NCBI GenBank assembly: GCA_009392005.1
Contig: VFHL01000002.1
Span: forward strand, 169,068-233,067
DNA length: 64,000 nucleotides
Origin: SAR202 cluster bacterium
GTDB taxonomy: Bacteria > Chloroflexota > Dehalococcoidia > UBA6926 > VFHL01
Direction: 5' to 3'
Shown: one piece after another, positions 18,643 to 27,794 of the stretch
Layout: each line of letters begins with the position of its first letter
Position numbering within the stretch: position 1 is the stretch's first letter
The notes under the pieces: generated by a model
What the model was told of the DNA's origin: nothing
The model's database searches: none
What the model saw: the letters and a program-made list of their open reading frames with translations, nothing else
Made by a program: the position numbers and the translations under genes

Positions 18643-19704
18643 TTAACCTTCTTCAAGATCTTTTACTTTAATCCATATCTGTTCTTTTTCGTCCAATGAT
18701 AAATTCGCAAAGCTCAGATTTGCCTCTTCCGCTATCTTTTCCATCATCTGAAACCGTTGAACAAATTTCGTATTGGCCTGACGAAGCGAACGCTCAACGT
18801 CGAAGTTAAGATGGCGACCGAGATTTACGAGGGTAAACAAAACATCCCCAAATTCCAACTCTCGCTCTTTCATTGAAGATGCCTTGATAAATTCCTCAAT
18901 CTCTTCCCGAATCTTTGTTTCAACGTCTTCAATATGCTCCCAATCAAAACCAATTCCGGATGCACGTTCTTGTACGCGCTGGCCATAAGCTAACGCCGGC
19001 AAACTCGGTGGGACCCCTTCCATAAGAGACGCTCCTCCTCTTTCTTGTGTTTTCTGAATTTCCCAATTTGCCAACACCTCTTCCTTCGTATCCACCTGCA
19101 TATCTCCAAAAACATGAGGGTGTCTTCGTACCAATTTTTCATTAATCGCCAGTATCACATCAGAAATATTGAACCGGTCTACCTCACTCGCAATTTCGCT
19201 GTGTAAAACAATTTGTAACAAGACGTCACCAAGCTCGTTTGAAAACTCATCAATGTTTCCTTTATCAAGTTCCTCTAATGCTTCATAAGTCTCTTCAAGA
19301 AGATACTGACCGAGGCTTTCATGAGTCTGTTCACGATCCCATGGACATCCGTCTGGTGCTCGCAAATGTTTTACTATACGTCGTAGTGCATCAAAATTCC
19401 GAAGATCATTTTCCCAAGAAACAGCCTGCAGAAAAATATATCGGAATTTCCCCAATGGCGCCTCATCAAGTTCGGATAGCATCCACTTTGACATCGATCC
19501 AGCATCGTCCACTCCAAGAACCTCACATCCTGGTGGATAGTGTTGTTTAATGGATCGAAGAATGAGATTTATATTTGATTGAGGCAAAACAATAATCGTC
19601 GGAGTTTGTGGTTTTAACTCGTGCTCTTTCTTTGTCAACACATAAAGGCCATCAACCAAAGGATCAATCCCCAAGGAATGCACTAAATCTCCCAGCGCTA
19701 ACAT
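18643..19704 (-). CDS. mazG: MazG nucleoside triphosphate pyrophosphohydrolase with remnant of a tetrapyrrole-methylase domain
   Basis: A 353-residue house-cleaning NTP pyrophosphatase. Two MazG modules are present (about 120-215 and 250-330). The first has LRAPDGCPWDREQTHESL and the metal-binding EExxE/ExxD pattern (LEETYEALEEL...ELGDVLLQIV). The second has EEIEEFI and LEFGDVLFTLVNL. The first ~100 residues (LGIDPLVDGLYVL...PPGCEVLGVDDAG...IFLQAVSW) match only the tail of the tetrapyrrole methylase domain of fused YabN-type proteins, and the SAM-binding part is missing. ATG 19704 is used because GGGGAG lies seven bases upstream. A TTG ten codons earlier is unlikely. Confidence 0.88.
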   Translation of the reverse strand: MLALGDLVHSLGIDPLVDGLYVLTKKEHELKPQTPTIIVLPQSNINLILRSIKQHYPPGCEVLGVDDAGSMSKWMLSELDEAPLGKFRYIFLQAVSWENDLRNFDALRRIVKHLRAPDGCPWDREQTHESLGQYLLEETYEALEELDKGNIDEFSNELGDVLLQIVLHSEIASEVDRFNISDVILAINEKLVRRHPHVFGDMQVDTKEEVLANWEIQKTQERGGASLMEGVPPSLPALAYGQRVQERASGIGFDWEHIEDVETKIREEIEEFIKASSMKERELEFGDVLFTLVNLGRHLNFDVERSLRQANTKFVQRFQMMEKIAEEANLSFANLSLDEKEQIWIKVKDLEEG

Positions 19705-19871
19705 ATAAACTCTCCCCTCAAACAACTCAATCAAGAGTCATCCACTAAAAAACATAACAGAAGGCGAGGATCAATCCCGCAATACAATGGTAGTGTCAGA
19801 CTGTAAGAGGATTTTTGTCGAAATACGCGAGTAAGATCCGAACAGTTTGCGGAAAGCATTCCATCACAATC

Positions 19872-20306
19872 TCAGCGACCTGTCGAGCCATGCCCCCCAT
19901 CACCGCGCTCAGTCAAAGATAGTTCATCAACCTCGAGCATCTCTACATCCGGTAGATACCCGATAACGAGCTGGGCTATACGATCCCCATTATGAACCTG
20001 ATGTTGCTTTTGGGGGTTCGCTACATACATAGTTACAAAAATCTCGCCTCGGTAATCGCTATCGATTGTTCCCAAGGGAACGACAACTCCCTGCAAACTT
20101 AACCCAGAACGCGGACGAACTTGCACGTCTAATCCTCTCGGGATTTCAAGAGCAATACCTGTTCCAACTAATTCGGGAGTAGAACCAATCATACGAGATT
20201 TCCCGTCGAAACATGCCATTAGATCGAAACCACTTGCTCCAATTGATCCTTGTTCTGGAATATGAGCGTTCGGGGATAAACGCTTCCACTTAATTGTCTG
20301 CTTCAT
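19872..20306 (-). CDS. dut: dUTP diphosphatase
   Basis: About 144 residues, a trimeric dUTPase that prevents uracil incorporation and supplies dUMP. Conserved motifs are readable in order: GASGFDL (motif 1), RPRSGLSLQGV (motif 2), GTIDSDYRGEI (motif 3), NGDRIAQLVIG (motif 4) and RGDGGHGSTGR (motif 5, the Phe of the usual FGSTG replaced by His). ATG 20306 is chosen, with GAGGA eight bases upstream; the in-frame GTG at 20327 would overlap the terminator T-tract. It lies just downstream of the terminator of the surface-protein gene and is on the same strand as mazG. Confidence 0.93.
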   Translation of the reverse strand: MKQTIKWKRLSPNAHIPEQGSIGASGFDLMACFDGKSRMIGSTPELVGTGIALEIPRGLDVQVRPRSGLSLQGVVVPLGTIDSDYRGEIFVTMYVANPQKQHQVHNGDRIAQLVIGYLPDVEMLEVDELSLTERGDGGHGSTGR

Positions 20307-20327
20307 CGGCCTAGTCCTCGCACACAA

Positions 20328-20351
20328 AAAAGGGAGCCTTTAAGGCTCCCT
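20328..20351 (-). terminator. Rho-independent terminator of the surface-protein gene
   Basis: A perfect stem (20331-20338 with 20344-20351, AGGGAGCC/GGCTCCCT) is followed on the minus strand by a run of six T. It lies 25 bases past the stop of the gene at 20376-22133. Confidence 0.85.
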
Positions 20352-20375
20352 TTTGCTATCAATTTATAGACTAAC

Positions 20376-22133
20376 CTAACTTTGCTCTTCTCTCCTTGGA
20401 GATCGCAAGTAATACACTCCTGTGCTTACTAAGACGAATCCAAACACTCCAAGCGCGAACAATACCCATGATGGTGGTGTAATATCACCCACAATTGGTG
20501 CCTCAGGTGTCGCCCCTGGTGCTAGTGTTGCTGTTGGGGTCGGCGGAGGCAATGGCGATGCAAGGGAGTACAATCCTTGTCTCCGTGCCAAAGCAGTCAC
20601 GGTTCGACTGACAGGATCTAAAGATCCGCCAATACTAATCCATTGTTCGACATCAGGGTTCCAACGTACAACCCGAAGCTGTGATTCGCCCATTCCTACC
20701 GCAATATCTGCATCGGAGTAAGAAAGAACTAAGTCAACAGACTTACTAAATCTGAAATCGCTCAAAGCAATACCGTCAGCCAACACTTCTAATTCGAATT
20801 GCGGACCAACGATGTACATTGACGCAGCCTCGCGCACAGATGAACGGTCAACATCCGTTACCTGGACATCTACGAGCGCTGGCACGCCGCCAACTGGAAT
20901 ATTCACAGTAACGTCATTACTTACCGAAGAAATCGTCGCAGCAGCAGCAGGCGATATCTCAGATCTCTCCTGATCTGCTCCTGGAGGTACAGGAGTTGGG
21001 GTTGCCTGAAGAGGCGTATCCAATGCCACCAACGCGAATGTGGATAATCCCTTATCCGAAGTACCTGTGAAACACGCTTGTGTTGAAGTTTCAGATGCAA
21101 GAGTTGTCGGCAATGTCTCGCGACGTCCCGCGTCATCCAACCTGAAGATAGCAAACAAGCCTGATGCTAATGCTGCTGATCCACCATTATTGGTGTACCA
21201 ATTGGATCCTACACACATTGAAACTTCTGAACTAGCAACCATCGCCTGGTCTGCAAGTCCAACCTTCTTGACTGTAATCGCGTAGGCAACATCCTTAATC
21301 GTTGTACTTGCATTCGAAGCTGCAAGCTCAAAAGAACTGGCTGCGTTTGCATTTAACTCATCGGAGATAGAAAGGCTTATGTTCGCTGAATCTGGTATAT
21401 CACTCAAGATAGCAGTTAACTGAACCTCTACATCACCAACATCTGCATTGAAACTAGAGAGATCAACTGCTTGGGGAACCGTTACCAGTGCAAGCTCCTC
21501 AACAACAGCTTGAGCAGCAGACCCTGTACCGGTTAAGTCAGTTTTAAGTTGAGCAACAATGTTCGCTTGGGTCGCTCCATCATCACTCTTCACTGGTATC
21601 GTTACTTCAACTTTTCCAGTGCTCGCATTTGTGGCAACTGTAACACCACTGGAGGTATCTTCAAATGACTCCAGACTCGTACCGGAGGAAAGCTCCAAAG
21701 GAAGCTCTATAGTTATCTCATCACTAGAAGTTGATTTCTCAACACTGATCGAACCACCTGATGTGACCGTAACAGAATTTCCAGCTGCGTCGGTCGCCGT
21801 CGAAGTCGTTGACGTAAGAGCAACCTCTATCTCAACAGGTGCCGCATCCACGACCGGAGTGTTAGTGGGCGTCGGTGTCGGCGTCGGCGTCGGAGTTGAA
21901 GTCGCCGTTGGCGTCGCGGTCGGAAGTGGTGTACTGGTCGGGGCAGCAGTAGCGGTAGCGGTGGGGACTGTCCCAACTGTTCCTACCGTAACAGTCACAG
22001 TCGAGCCACTCGGGGTCGCCGAGACCTCGGACCATGGACCACCTAGGTAACCAAATAATGACACTAAAACTATGCCGAGCATAATGAAAGCGACCCGCAT
22101 ATTCAGTCGCATATTTAGGAGATTTCTAGCCAT
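20376..22133 (-). CDS. Secreted, C-terminally membrane-anchored surface protein with Thr/Pro-rich segment
   Basis: A 585-residue protein of no recognised family. Visible parts: a signal/anchor helix (about 12-30, VAFIMLGIVLVSLFGYLGG), then a low-complexity stretch rich in Thr, Pro, Ala and Ser (about 55-92, ending in repeated TP pairs). A long Ser/Thr/Asp-rich beta-type region follows, then a second Pro/Thr linker near 380. A C-terminal TM helix (WVLFALGVFGFVLVSTGVYYL) ends in a short basic tail. The layout suggests a cell-surface protein whose TP-rich part is a likely O-glycosylation site, which fits the adjacent DUF2723 protein. Its promoter resembles that of the S-layer-like gene at 33654-36920. 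Confidence 0.7.
   Translation of the reverse strand: MARNLLNMRLNMRVAFIMLGIVLVSLFGYLGGPWSEVSATPSGSTVTVTVGTVGTVPTATATAAPTSTPLPTATPTATSTPTPTPTPTPTNTPVVDAAPVEIEVALTSTTSTATDAAGNSVTVTSGGSISVEKSTSSDEITIELPLELSSGTSLESFEDTSSGVTVATNASTGKVEVTIPVKSDDGATQANIVAQLKTDLTGTGSAAQAVVEELALVTVPQAVDLSSFNADVGDVEVQLTAILSDIPDSANISLSISDELNANAASSFELAASNASTTIKDVAYAITVKKVGLADQAMVASSEVSMCVGSNWYTNNGGSAALASGLFAIFRLDDAGRRETLPTTLASETSTQACFTGTSDKGLSTFALVALDTPLQATPTPVPPGADQERSEISPAAAATISSVSNDVTVNIPVGGVPALVDVQVTDVDRSSVREAASMYIVGPQFELEVLADGIALSDFRFSKSVDLVLSYSDADIAVGMGESQLRVVRWNPDVEQWISIGGSLDPVSRTVTALARRQGLYSLASPLPPPTPTATLAPGATPEAPIVGDITPPSWVLFALGVFGFVLVSTGVYYLRSPRREEQS
21868..21893. repeat. Hexanucleotide (GGCGTC) tandem repeat
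   Basis: About four imperfect copies of GGCGTC encode the Thr-Pro run of the surface protein on the minus strand. This is a possible site of length variation. Confidence 0.6.
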
Positions 22134-22487
22134 CTAGTCTTTACCTCTCTTAGTAGAAACGGTTAACTACCTATATCGATAGATATTAAAGATATTAACA
22201 CATCAAACCTCAGTTCAAAATACCGAACCGAAAATCGACTATTCTGATAATAAAACAAACAAGCTCAAAGAAACAATTTATTGAACCGAGTTCAATTATA
22301 AGGTACCCTCGGAAGACCGTCAACCCAACAAAAAAATTTTGTGAAGAGCTCACAAGATTAGTAACACATTATGCGATGTCAGATGAAACATTCATAAGTC
22401 GCCCACCACTAGAGAGATCAAACCAAGCACAATGTTTCGAGCAAAAAACGGTGGAATGATAATACACACGTACACGTTTCTAAAACG
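22134..22487. other. Divergent intergenic region with one clear promoter
   Basis: 354 AT-rich bases between the surface protein and the DUF2723 gene. It holds the minus-strand promoter at 22280-22323, and therefore a leader of about 155 bases for the surface protein. No small gene or plus-strand promoter could be supported. Confidence 0.5.
22280..22323 (-). promoter_or_regulatory. Promoter and palindromic operator of the surface-protein gene
   Basis: On the minus strand: -35 TTGACG (22318-22323), 17-base spacer, perfect -10 TATAAT (22295-22300). The perfect palindrome ATTGAAC-CGA-GTTCAAT (22280-22296) starts inside the -10 and covers the expected start site. The same arrangement occurs before bioY and, less perfectly, before the S-layer-like gene. 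Confidence 0.75.
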
Positions 22488-24041
22488 ATGAGAGTAGCAA
22501 GAAGAAACTTACGGTTGGGTCACCCTGTATTCATTTCAACGCTGGTAGGTGTAGCGTTACTTACTCTATACCTCATCACCAAATCACCCACAATCACATG
22601 GGAGCATAATGGTGCGGACAGTGGGGAACTTGCGGCCGCCGCTATAATCCTTGGAATACCTCATCCGCCCGGCTATCCCCTTTGGATCATCCTAAATCAC
22701 TGGGCGCTGAAAGTAATACCAGGCACAGATCCTGCAGGCCAATTGGTAATACTTTCATGCATTTGTGCTGCATTGACTGGCAGCTTAGTAACGTATACCA
22801 GCATAAAACTAGTCTCTACATTCTTTAAAGACAACCGCGTGAACATCGCGTTGGGAAGTATAACTGCAGGTTTGTTCTGCGGTACGAGTCCGCTGATTTG
22901 GTCCCAAGCAACAATCGTTGAGGTATACCCCCTGCTCGCGTTGGTAATCGCATGTGTAATGATCCTAGCCCTGAAATCGTATGATGGACAAAAAGATGAA
23001 GGGAAAACGCGATTACCGCTGATCGGTCTGTTAATCGGTCTGGGGACAGGAATTCACCTGACAATTCTCTTCCTGATACCGGCATTTATGCCGCTCTTTT
23101 TTAAGCGAATCAGTATCAAGGAGAGCATGAAATTCGTTCTCGGCGTAACAGCTGGGATGAATATATTCTGGGTTTTACCATTCTTCGCTATGAGACATCC
23201 CGCTATATCATGGGGTGATGCCACATCATTAAATGGCTTCCTTTGGTTGGTTTCAGGAACCCCATATCAAGACCTGTTTCTAGGGCTTCCTCTACATGAA
23301 ATGCCGCAACGAGCTTTTGAAATGAGTCGCTTATTGGCACGTCAGTTTGGTGGATTGGGTTGGGCAATCTTCGTGTACGGAGCTGCGATCTTGTGGCAAA
23401 AGGATCGCCGCTTAACCCTGAGTCTCGCTTCATTAATGATTGTTTATTGTGGTTATGCATTTTTGTATGGAAGTAACGATTCGATCGTGTACATCATCCC
23501 TGCGTTGTTGGCGGGGGGAATTGTAATCGGGATTGGAACAGTTCAATTTCTATCGTGGATCAACATGAAGATCAGGCGACCAACAATAATCCCATTCTTG
23601 GCAATATTAGTGTTAGGGCCCTCCTTGTCTGTTTTGGTGAGCTGGGACCGAATCAATCTGTCATCAAATGTTCAAGCTCTTCAATATGCTCAATCAATTT
23701 CACTCACTCTTGATTCAGATGACATTTTGCTGGTTGACACTGATCGACACATATTCAGCATGTGGTATTACTGTTTTGGATTGGAAGAGAGCGGTTGCCC
23801 AAAGATAATCACCCCTGCCTTGCTCAGATACCAATGGTATCGAAATCAAATTTTTGATAGGTACAATTTAATTGATGAAAACCTGTCCGATTATGATGGT
23901 GCGTTAAATGACCTGCTGCACGCTACAAAAAATATACGTATTTACATATCTACTGATACGTATCCACTACCTGAAAATTACGCCGTAAAACAGAAGCAAG
24001 AAGGTCTATACGAAATCATTAGACAGGAAAGTCTACGCTAA
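22488..24041 (+). CDS. DUF2723 (TMEM260-like) membrane glycosyltransferase-type protein
   Basis: A 517-residue polytopic membrane protein. The N-terminal TM is followed by TWEHNGADSGELAAAA and IPHPPGYPLW, the signature of DUF2723. That family is related to GT-C protein O-mannosyltransferases and includes human TMEM260. About ten hydrophobic helices follow, then a roughly 130-residue soluble C-terminal domain (LDSDDILLVDTDRH...). A role in transferring a lipid-linked sugar to exported surface proteins is inferred from the family and from its neighbours: a TP-rich surface protein upstream and galE downstream. No Shine-Dalgarno stands out before the ATG. Confidence 0.82.
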   Translation: MRVARRNLRLGHPVFISTLVGVALLTLYLITKSPTITWEHNGADSGELAAAAIILGIPHPPGYPLWIILNHWALKVIPGTDPAGQLVILSCICAALTGSLVTYTSIKLVSTFFKDNRVNIALGSITAGLFCGTSPLIWSQATIVEVYPLLALVIACVMILALKSYDGQKDEGKTRLPLIGLLIGLGTGIHLTILFLIPAFMPLFFKRISIKESMKFVLGVTAGMNIFWVLPFFAMRHPAISWGDATSLNGFLWLVSGTPYQDLFLGLPLHEMPQRAFEMSRLLARQFGGLGWAIFVYGAAILWQKDRRLTLSLASLMIVYCGYAFLYGSNDSIVYIIPALLAGGIVIGIGTVQFLSWINMKIRRPTIIPFLAILVLGPSLSVLVSWDRINLSSNVQALQYAQSISLTLDSDDILLVDTDRHIFSMWYYCFGLEESGCPKIITPALLRYQWYRNQIFDRYNLIDENLSDYDGALNDLLHATKNIRIYISTDTYPLPENYAVKQKQEGLYEIIRQESLR

Positions 24042-24166
24042 AACACATGCCAAAAACACAAATATCAATGGTAAACAAAGCGATATACTTAGCGAAATAA
24101 TCGAAGGGCTAACCCATATATTTCCTAAGAATTTATTTTCTATTGTCCAGAAAAACAAGGAGAGAG

Positions 24167-25144
24167 ATGAAGATTCTCGTAACGGGATCCGCGGGTTACA
24201 TCGGAAGCGTTGTATGTGAATTACTGATAGAACAAGGCCACAGCGTCGTAGGACTCGATAATTTCGGCAACGGGCATCAGCAAGCAAGCATTCCTGGGAC
24301 CATGACCTACAACGCTAATGTTAACGATGAAGAACAACTTGACTCCATTTTCACTAACCATGAGCCCGAAGCTGTAATACATCTTGCGGCCAAATCCCTC
24401 GTGGGAGAATCTGTGACGAATCCCTCCAAATATTATGGTGCGAATGTGGTTGAAAGTTTGGCACTTTTACAAAAGATGACGGAATACGGAGTGACCAAAA
24501 TAGTCTTTTCTTCAAGTGCAGCAGTATACGGCGAACCAGAAAAGACACCTATTACCGAAAAACAGGCTCCAAACCCCATAAACCCATATGGCGAAACCAA
24601 AAGAGCATTCGAAGAAATCTTAAAATGGTATGAACATGCCTATGGATTGCGTTACATTGCTTTACGTTATTTCAACGCTGCTGGAGCTACCTCTTTATTT
24701 GGGGAACACCATACACCCGAAACACACTTGATCCCTATAATTCTTGATGTCGCACTACAACAAGATCGGCCAATGAAAATATTCGGAGATGATTATGAAA
24801 CACCTGATGGCACATGTATAAGAGATTATGTACACGTCATCGATATAGCCAATGCACACATTGATGCTTTGCGATCTCTCGAAAAAAAACCCAGCGGAAT
24901 CTACAACATCGGTAATGGTATTGGCTTCTCAAACCGGGAAATATACGAAACCGCCAAACAAATTACGGGTCAAAATATCCCGCTCCAAATAACACCACGA
25001 AGAGATGGTGATCCAGCAATTCTTGTCGCCAGCAACGATAAGGCAGGCAACGACTTAGGCTGGAACGCAAAGCATTCTGAATTAGCAGAAATTATTCAAA
25101 GTGCATGGGACTGGAAAAAGAAATTTCCGCACGGATATGAATAG
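24167..25144 (+). CDS. galE: UDP-glucose 4-epimerase
   Basis: A 325-residue extended SDR enzyme that interconverts UDP-glucose and UDP-galactose for glycan synthesis. The NAD loop GSAGYIG is at 7-13, SSSAAVYG is in the active site, and the catalytic pair Tyr141/Lys145 sits in NPYGETK. DGTCIRDYVHV and RRDGDPA are also typical. ATG 24167 has AAGGAGAG directly upstream; the open frame from TTG 24143 is ignored. It follows the DUF2723 gene by about 125 bases, which supports a surface-glycan role. Confidence 0.93.
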   Translation: MKILVTGSAGYIGSVVCELLIEQGHSVVGLDNFGNGHQQASIPGTMTYNANVNDEEQLDSIFTNHEPEAVIHLAAKSLVGESVTNPSKYYGANVVESLALLQKMTEYGVTKIVFSSSAAVYGEPEKTPITEKQAPNPINPYGETKRAFEEILKWYEHAYGLRYIALRYFNAAGATSLFGEHHTPETHLIPIILDVALQQDRPMKIFGDDYETPDGTCIRDYVHVIDIANAHIDALRSLEKKPSGIYNIGNGIGFSNREIYETAKQITGQNIPLQITPRRDGDPAILVASNDKAGNDLGWNAKHSELAEIIQSAWDWKKKFPHGYE

Positions 25145-25198
25145 GACAAGGAATTTAATGTACTTTGACGCTGGCGCTACATTGAACTATCTAGATGA

Positions 25199-25227
25199 TT
25201 GCTCTACACGAACATGGTCAGTATAAT
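25199..25227 (+). promoter_or_regulatory. Promoter of the membrane Fe-S oxidoreductase gene
   Basis: TTGCTC (25199-25204), 17-base spacer, perfect TATAAT (25222-25227). The predicted leader is about 60 bases to the ATG at 25296. The -35 is weak. Confidence 0.5.
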
Positions 25228-25295
25228 CCTCGTTGTACTAAACTAATGAATAAGATCTATCTATTTAACGTTAAACAGAACGGTTGGAGGTAACT

Positions 25296-27467
25296 ATGCT
25301 CGAGGCAACTACGCGTCCTGATCGCCAAATTTTGTGGAACGTTGAAGATCCACTGCGCATGATAATGTTAGCTCTCGTTGCATTTACTTTTGTCTACCTC
25401 TTCATTAAGGTTCGTGAGCGAATTCGCATTTGGAATATGGGAACGCCAATGACTGAGCAAGCGACCCTTGTTGACAGAGCGAAAATATTCCTACCACTCT
25501 TAGCAGCAGAAATTGGCACGCAACGCAAATTTTTCAGCGATCCGTATGCGGGATTTATGCACTTTTCTCTTTTTTGGGGCATCATCATCCTACTGATTGC
25601 GACAACCGTTGTTTTTATTGAAGAAATCTTTTTGTTGGGTTTTGGTATCCACTTTCCACCAAACAACTACTTCCTCTACACATCGCTAATTTGGGATTTT
25701 GGTGGTTTTCTCGCACTCACGGGCGTTTTGATGGCTATTTTCCGTCGAACTGTTATTAAGAAACCACACTCAGACAGCACCATGGATGATCGCGTAATTC
25801 TATCGGTTTTACTTTTTCAGATATTGTCAGGGTTCGCCTTGGAAGGGTTACGCCAGCTCGGCCCTGTTGAGCTACATGGAGAGATAATCCGCGAGTTTTT
25901 TGACACAGACTGGTCCATTTGGTCTCCAGGTGGTTATGCTTGGGCGAGTCTATTCAACCTGTTCAACATGTCGGATATGACACTTAAGGTTACGCATTTC
26001 GCCCTATGGTGGGTCCACGCAATCGTTAACGCACTCATCCCTGTATATGCCGTCCTACGATTTTCTAAATTCGTACACGTTGCGTTGGGACCAACCGACC
26101 TCTTCTTCCGAAACTTACGGTCTCGTGGAACTCTCTATCCAATTCCTAACATCGAAGAAGCAGAAACCTTCGGAGCAGGAAAAATTGAAGATTTCAGTTG
26201 GAAGCAATTGATGCAAACCGATGCATGCACGCGGTGTGCTCGCTGCACCGACTCGTGTCCAGCAAATTCCACTGGTAAAGTTCTTTCACCAATGATGGTC
26301 GTACAAAAAGTACGTAGCCAAATGAACGAATATGGTCAACAGGTAATTGCTGCTGGAGGAGACACCTCAAAAATCCCGCAGGAAACTATTAAAGTACCAG
26401 CCGGGGAAGTCGTGAGCGAAGAAGAATTATGGGATTGTGTAACTTGTGGAGCTTGCATGGAAGCGTGTCCTGTCTTCATAGAGCACATACCCATGATCGT
26501 CGACATGCGGCGTAACCTTGTGATGGAACAAGGCAGCTTGCCACAATCAGCTGAAACAGCTTTACGCAGTATTGAAACGAGAGGTAATCCTGGATTCGGA
26601 ACAACACACGGCCGAACAGATTGGACGGAAGGACGTGATGTTCCAATCGCGGCTGAAATCGGAAGCGAAAATATTGATGTCCTATTCTGGGTAGGATGCG
26701 CAGGATCACTTGAGGATCGTAGTATCCGTGTTGCCCAATCAGTAACAAAGATCCTGCAAAAAGCTGGGGTGAAATTTGCCATACTTGGGAACGAGGAAAC
26801 CTGTACCGGGGATCCTGCCCGACGCCTTGGGAATGAATATCTTTTTCAGCTTCAAGCAATGCAGAATATCGAAACATTTAATGCTTATGACATTAAAAAG
26901 ATAGTCACAATGTGTCCCCACTGCTTCAACTCGATCGGGAATGAATACCCACTCATCAAAGACGAAAATGGCGTCGCCCTGATGAAAGATCAAGTTGAGG
27001 TCGTGCATCATAGCCAATTCTTGAACGAATTGCTATCGACTGGGCAAGTGAAGATCAATCAAGATCGCGATACAGATATTGGCATTGCCACCTACCACGA
27101 CCCTTGTTACTTAGGACGGCATAACGGCGTTTATGACCCGCCTCGTGAAGCATTAATAAGCGTCATTGGCAATGATCAATTTAAAGAAATGGAACCACAT
27201 CGAAATAAAGCTTTTTGTTGTGGAGCAGGTGGAGGGCATTATTGGTTCGAAGAAACCGAAGGAACTGAAAAGATCCCATCGCGCCGTACAAGCCACGCAA
27301 TTGATTCAGGAGCCAAAACGATTGGGACAGCATGTCCCTATTGCACACAAATGTTTGAACTCGGTATCAAAACCCATGATAAAGAAGAAGAAATGCAAGT
27401 TTTGGATTTATCAGAAATGATTGTTCAAAGCTTAGACGAACCAGCTACAGAAAACGGGGAAAAATAA
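25296..27467 (+). CDS. Membrane-bound Fe-S oxidoreductase, NarI-like/HdrD-like fusion (probable ETF:menaquinone oxidoreductase)
   Basis: A 723-residue fusion. Residues 20-265 hold about six TM helices of a NarI-like cytochrome b domain with His residues. Next are two [4Fe-4S] motifs (Cys311/314/317/321 and Cys381/384/387/391). Two CCG domains follow, with WVGCAGS, ETCTGD and CPHCFN in the first and HDPCYLGR and FCCGAGGGH in the second. This architecture is that of the EMO/DUF224 proteins, proposed to pass electrons from ETF to menaquinone during beta-oxidation. The three acyl-CoA dehydrogenases in the window fit that role; no etfAB genes are present here. The start has GGAGG (25286-25290) five bases before the ATG. 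Confidence 0.85.
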   Translation: MLEATTRPDRQILWNVEDPLRMIMLALVAFTFVYLFIKVRERIRIWNMGTPMTEQATLVDRAKIFLPLLAAEIGTQRKFFSDPYAGFMHFSLFWGIIILLIATTVVFIEEIFLLGFGIHFPPNNYFLYTSLIWDFGGFLALTGVLMAIFRRTVIKKPHSDSTMDDRVILSVLLFQILSGFALEGLRQLGPVELHGEIIREFFDTDWSIWSPGGYAWASLFNLFNMSDMTLKVTHFALWWVHAIVNALIPVYAVLRFSKFVHVALGPTDLFFRNLRSRGTLYPIPNIEEAETFGAGKIEDFSWKQLMQTDACTRCARCTDSCPANSTGKVLSPMMVVQKVRSQMNEYGQQVIAAGGDTSKIPQETIKVPAGEVVSEEELWDCVTCGACMEACPVFIEHIPMIVDMRRNLVMEQGSLPQSAETALRSIETRGNPGFGTTHGRTDWTEGRDVPIAAEIGSENIDVLFWVGCAGSLEDRSIRVAQSVTKILQKAGVKFAILGNEETCTGDPARRLGNEYLFQLQAMQNIETFNAYDIKKIVTMCPHCFNSIGNEYPLIKDENGVALMKDQVEVVHHSQFLNELLSTGQVKINQDRDTDIGIATYHDPCYLGRHNGVYDPPREALISVIGNDQFKEMEPHRNKAFCCGAGGGHYWFEETEGTEKIPSRRTSHAIDSGAKTIGTACPYCTQMFELGIKTHDKEEEMQVLDLSEMIVQSLDEPATENGEK

Positions 27468-27521
27468 AACTGGTGGGGAGATCACTGTTTAAACAACGAG
27501 CAAGATATTAGCGAGAACGAA

Positions 27522-27731
27522 ATGGCTAAGAAGAATTTGAATCCTCGGATTTCCGCCGCCGCAAGCACCCATGTAATCGATGAGGACAAAGACAAACTAC
27601 CTTGTGATCATTCTGCAGAACAGACTCTTGGATCAAGCGGTATCGGAATAGTGTATCTCTGCCCCTCATGCAACCTGTTGCAGTTCCCCAGAGACGAGCA
27701 GATACACGGACGATGGGTCACATGCCAATAA
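27522..27731 (+). CDS. Small putative zinc-ribbon protein
   Basis: 69 residues of no recognised family. The second half has CDH, then CPSCN and a C-terminal Cys (VTCQ), so a single metal site of the Cx-H/CxxC/C type is plausible. It begins 54 bases after the membrane Fe-S protein on the same strand and is probably co-transcribed. No strong ribosome site is seen before the ATG. The frame is convergent with dnaK. The function is unknown, and it could be a redox- or metal-sensing accessory of the upstream enzyme. Confidence 0.55.
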   Translation: MAKKNLNPRISAAASTHVIDEDKDKLPCDHSAEQTLGSSGIGIVYLCPSCNLLQFPRDEQIHGRWVTCQ

Positions 27732-27794
27732 ACATGTGACCTGAGGAAAATTCTCGCTTACTTCTTAGACCGTTTGTTGCAAAAGCTCATACGT

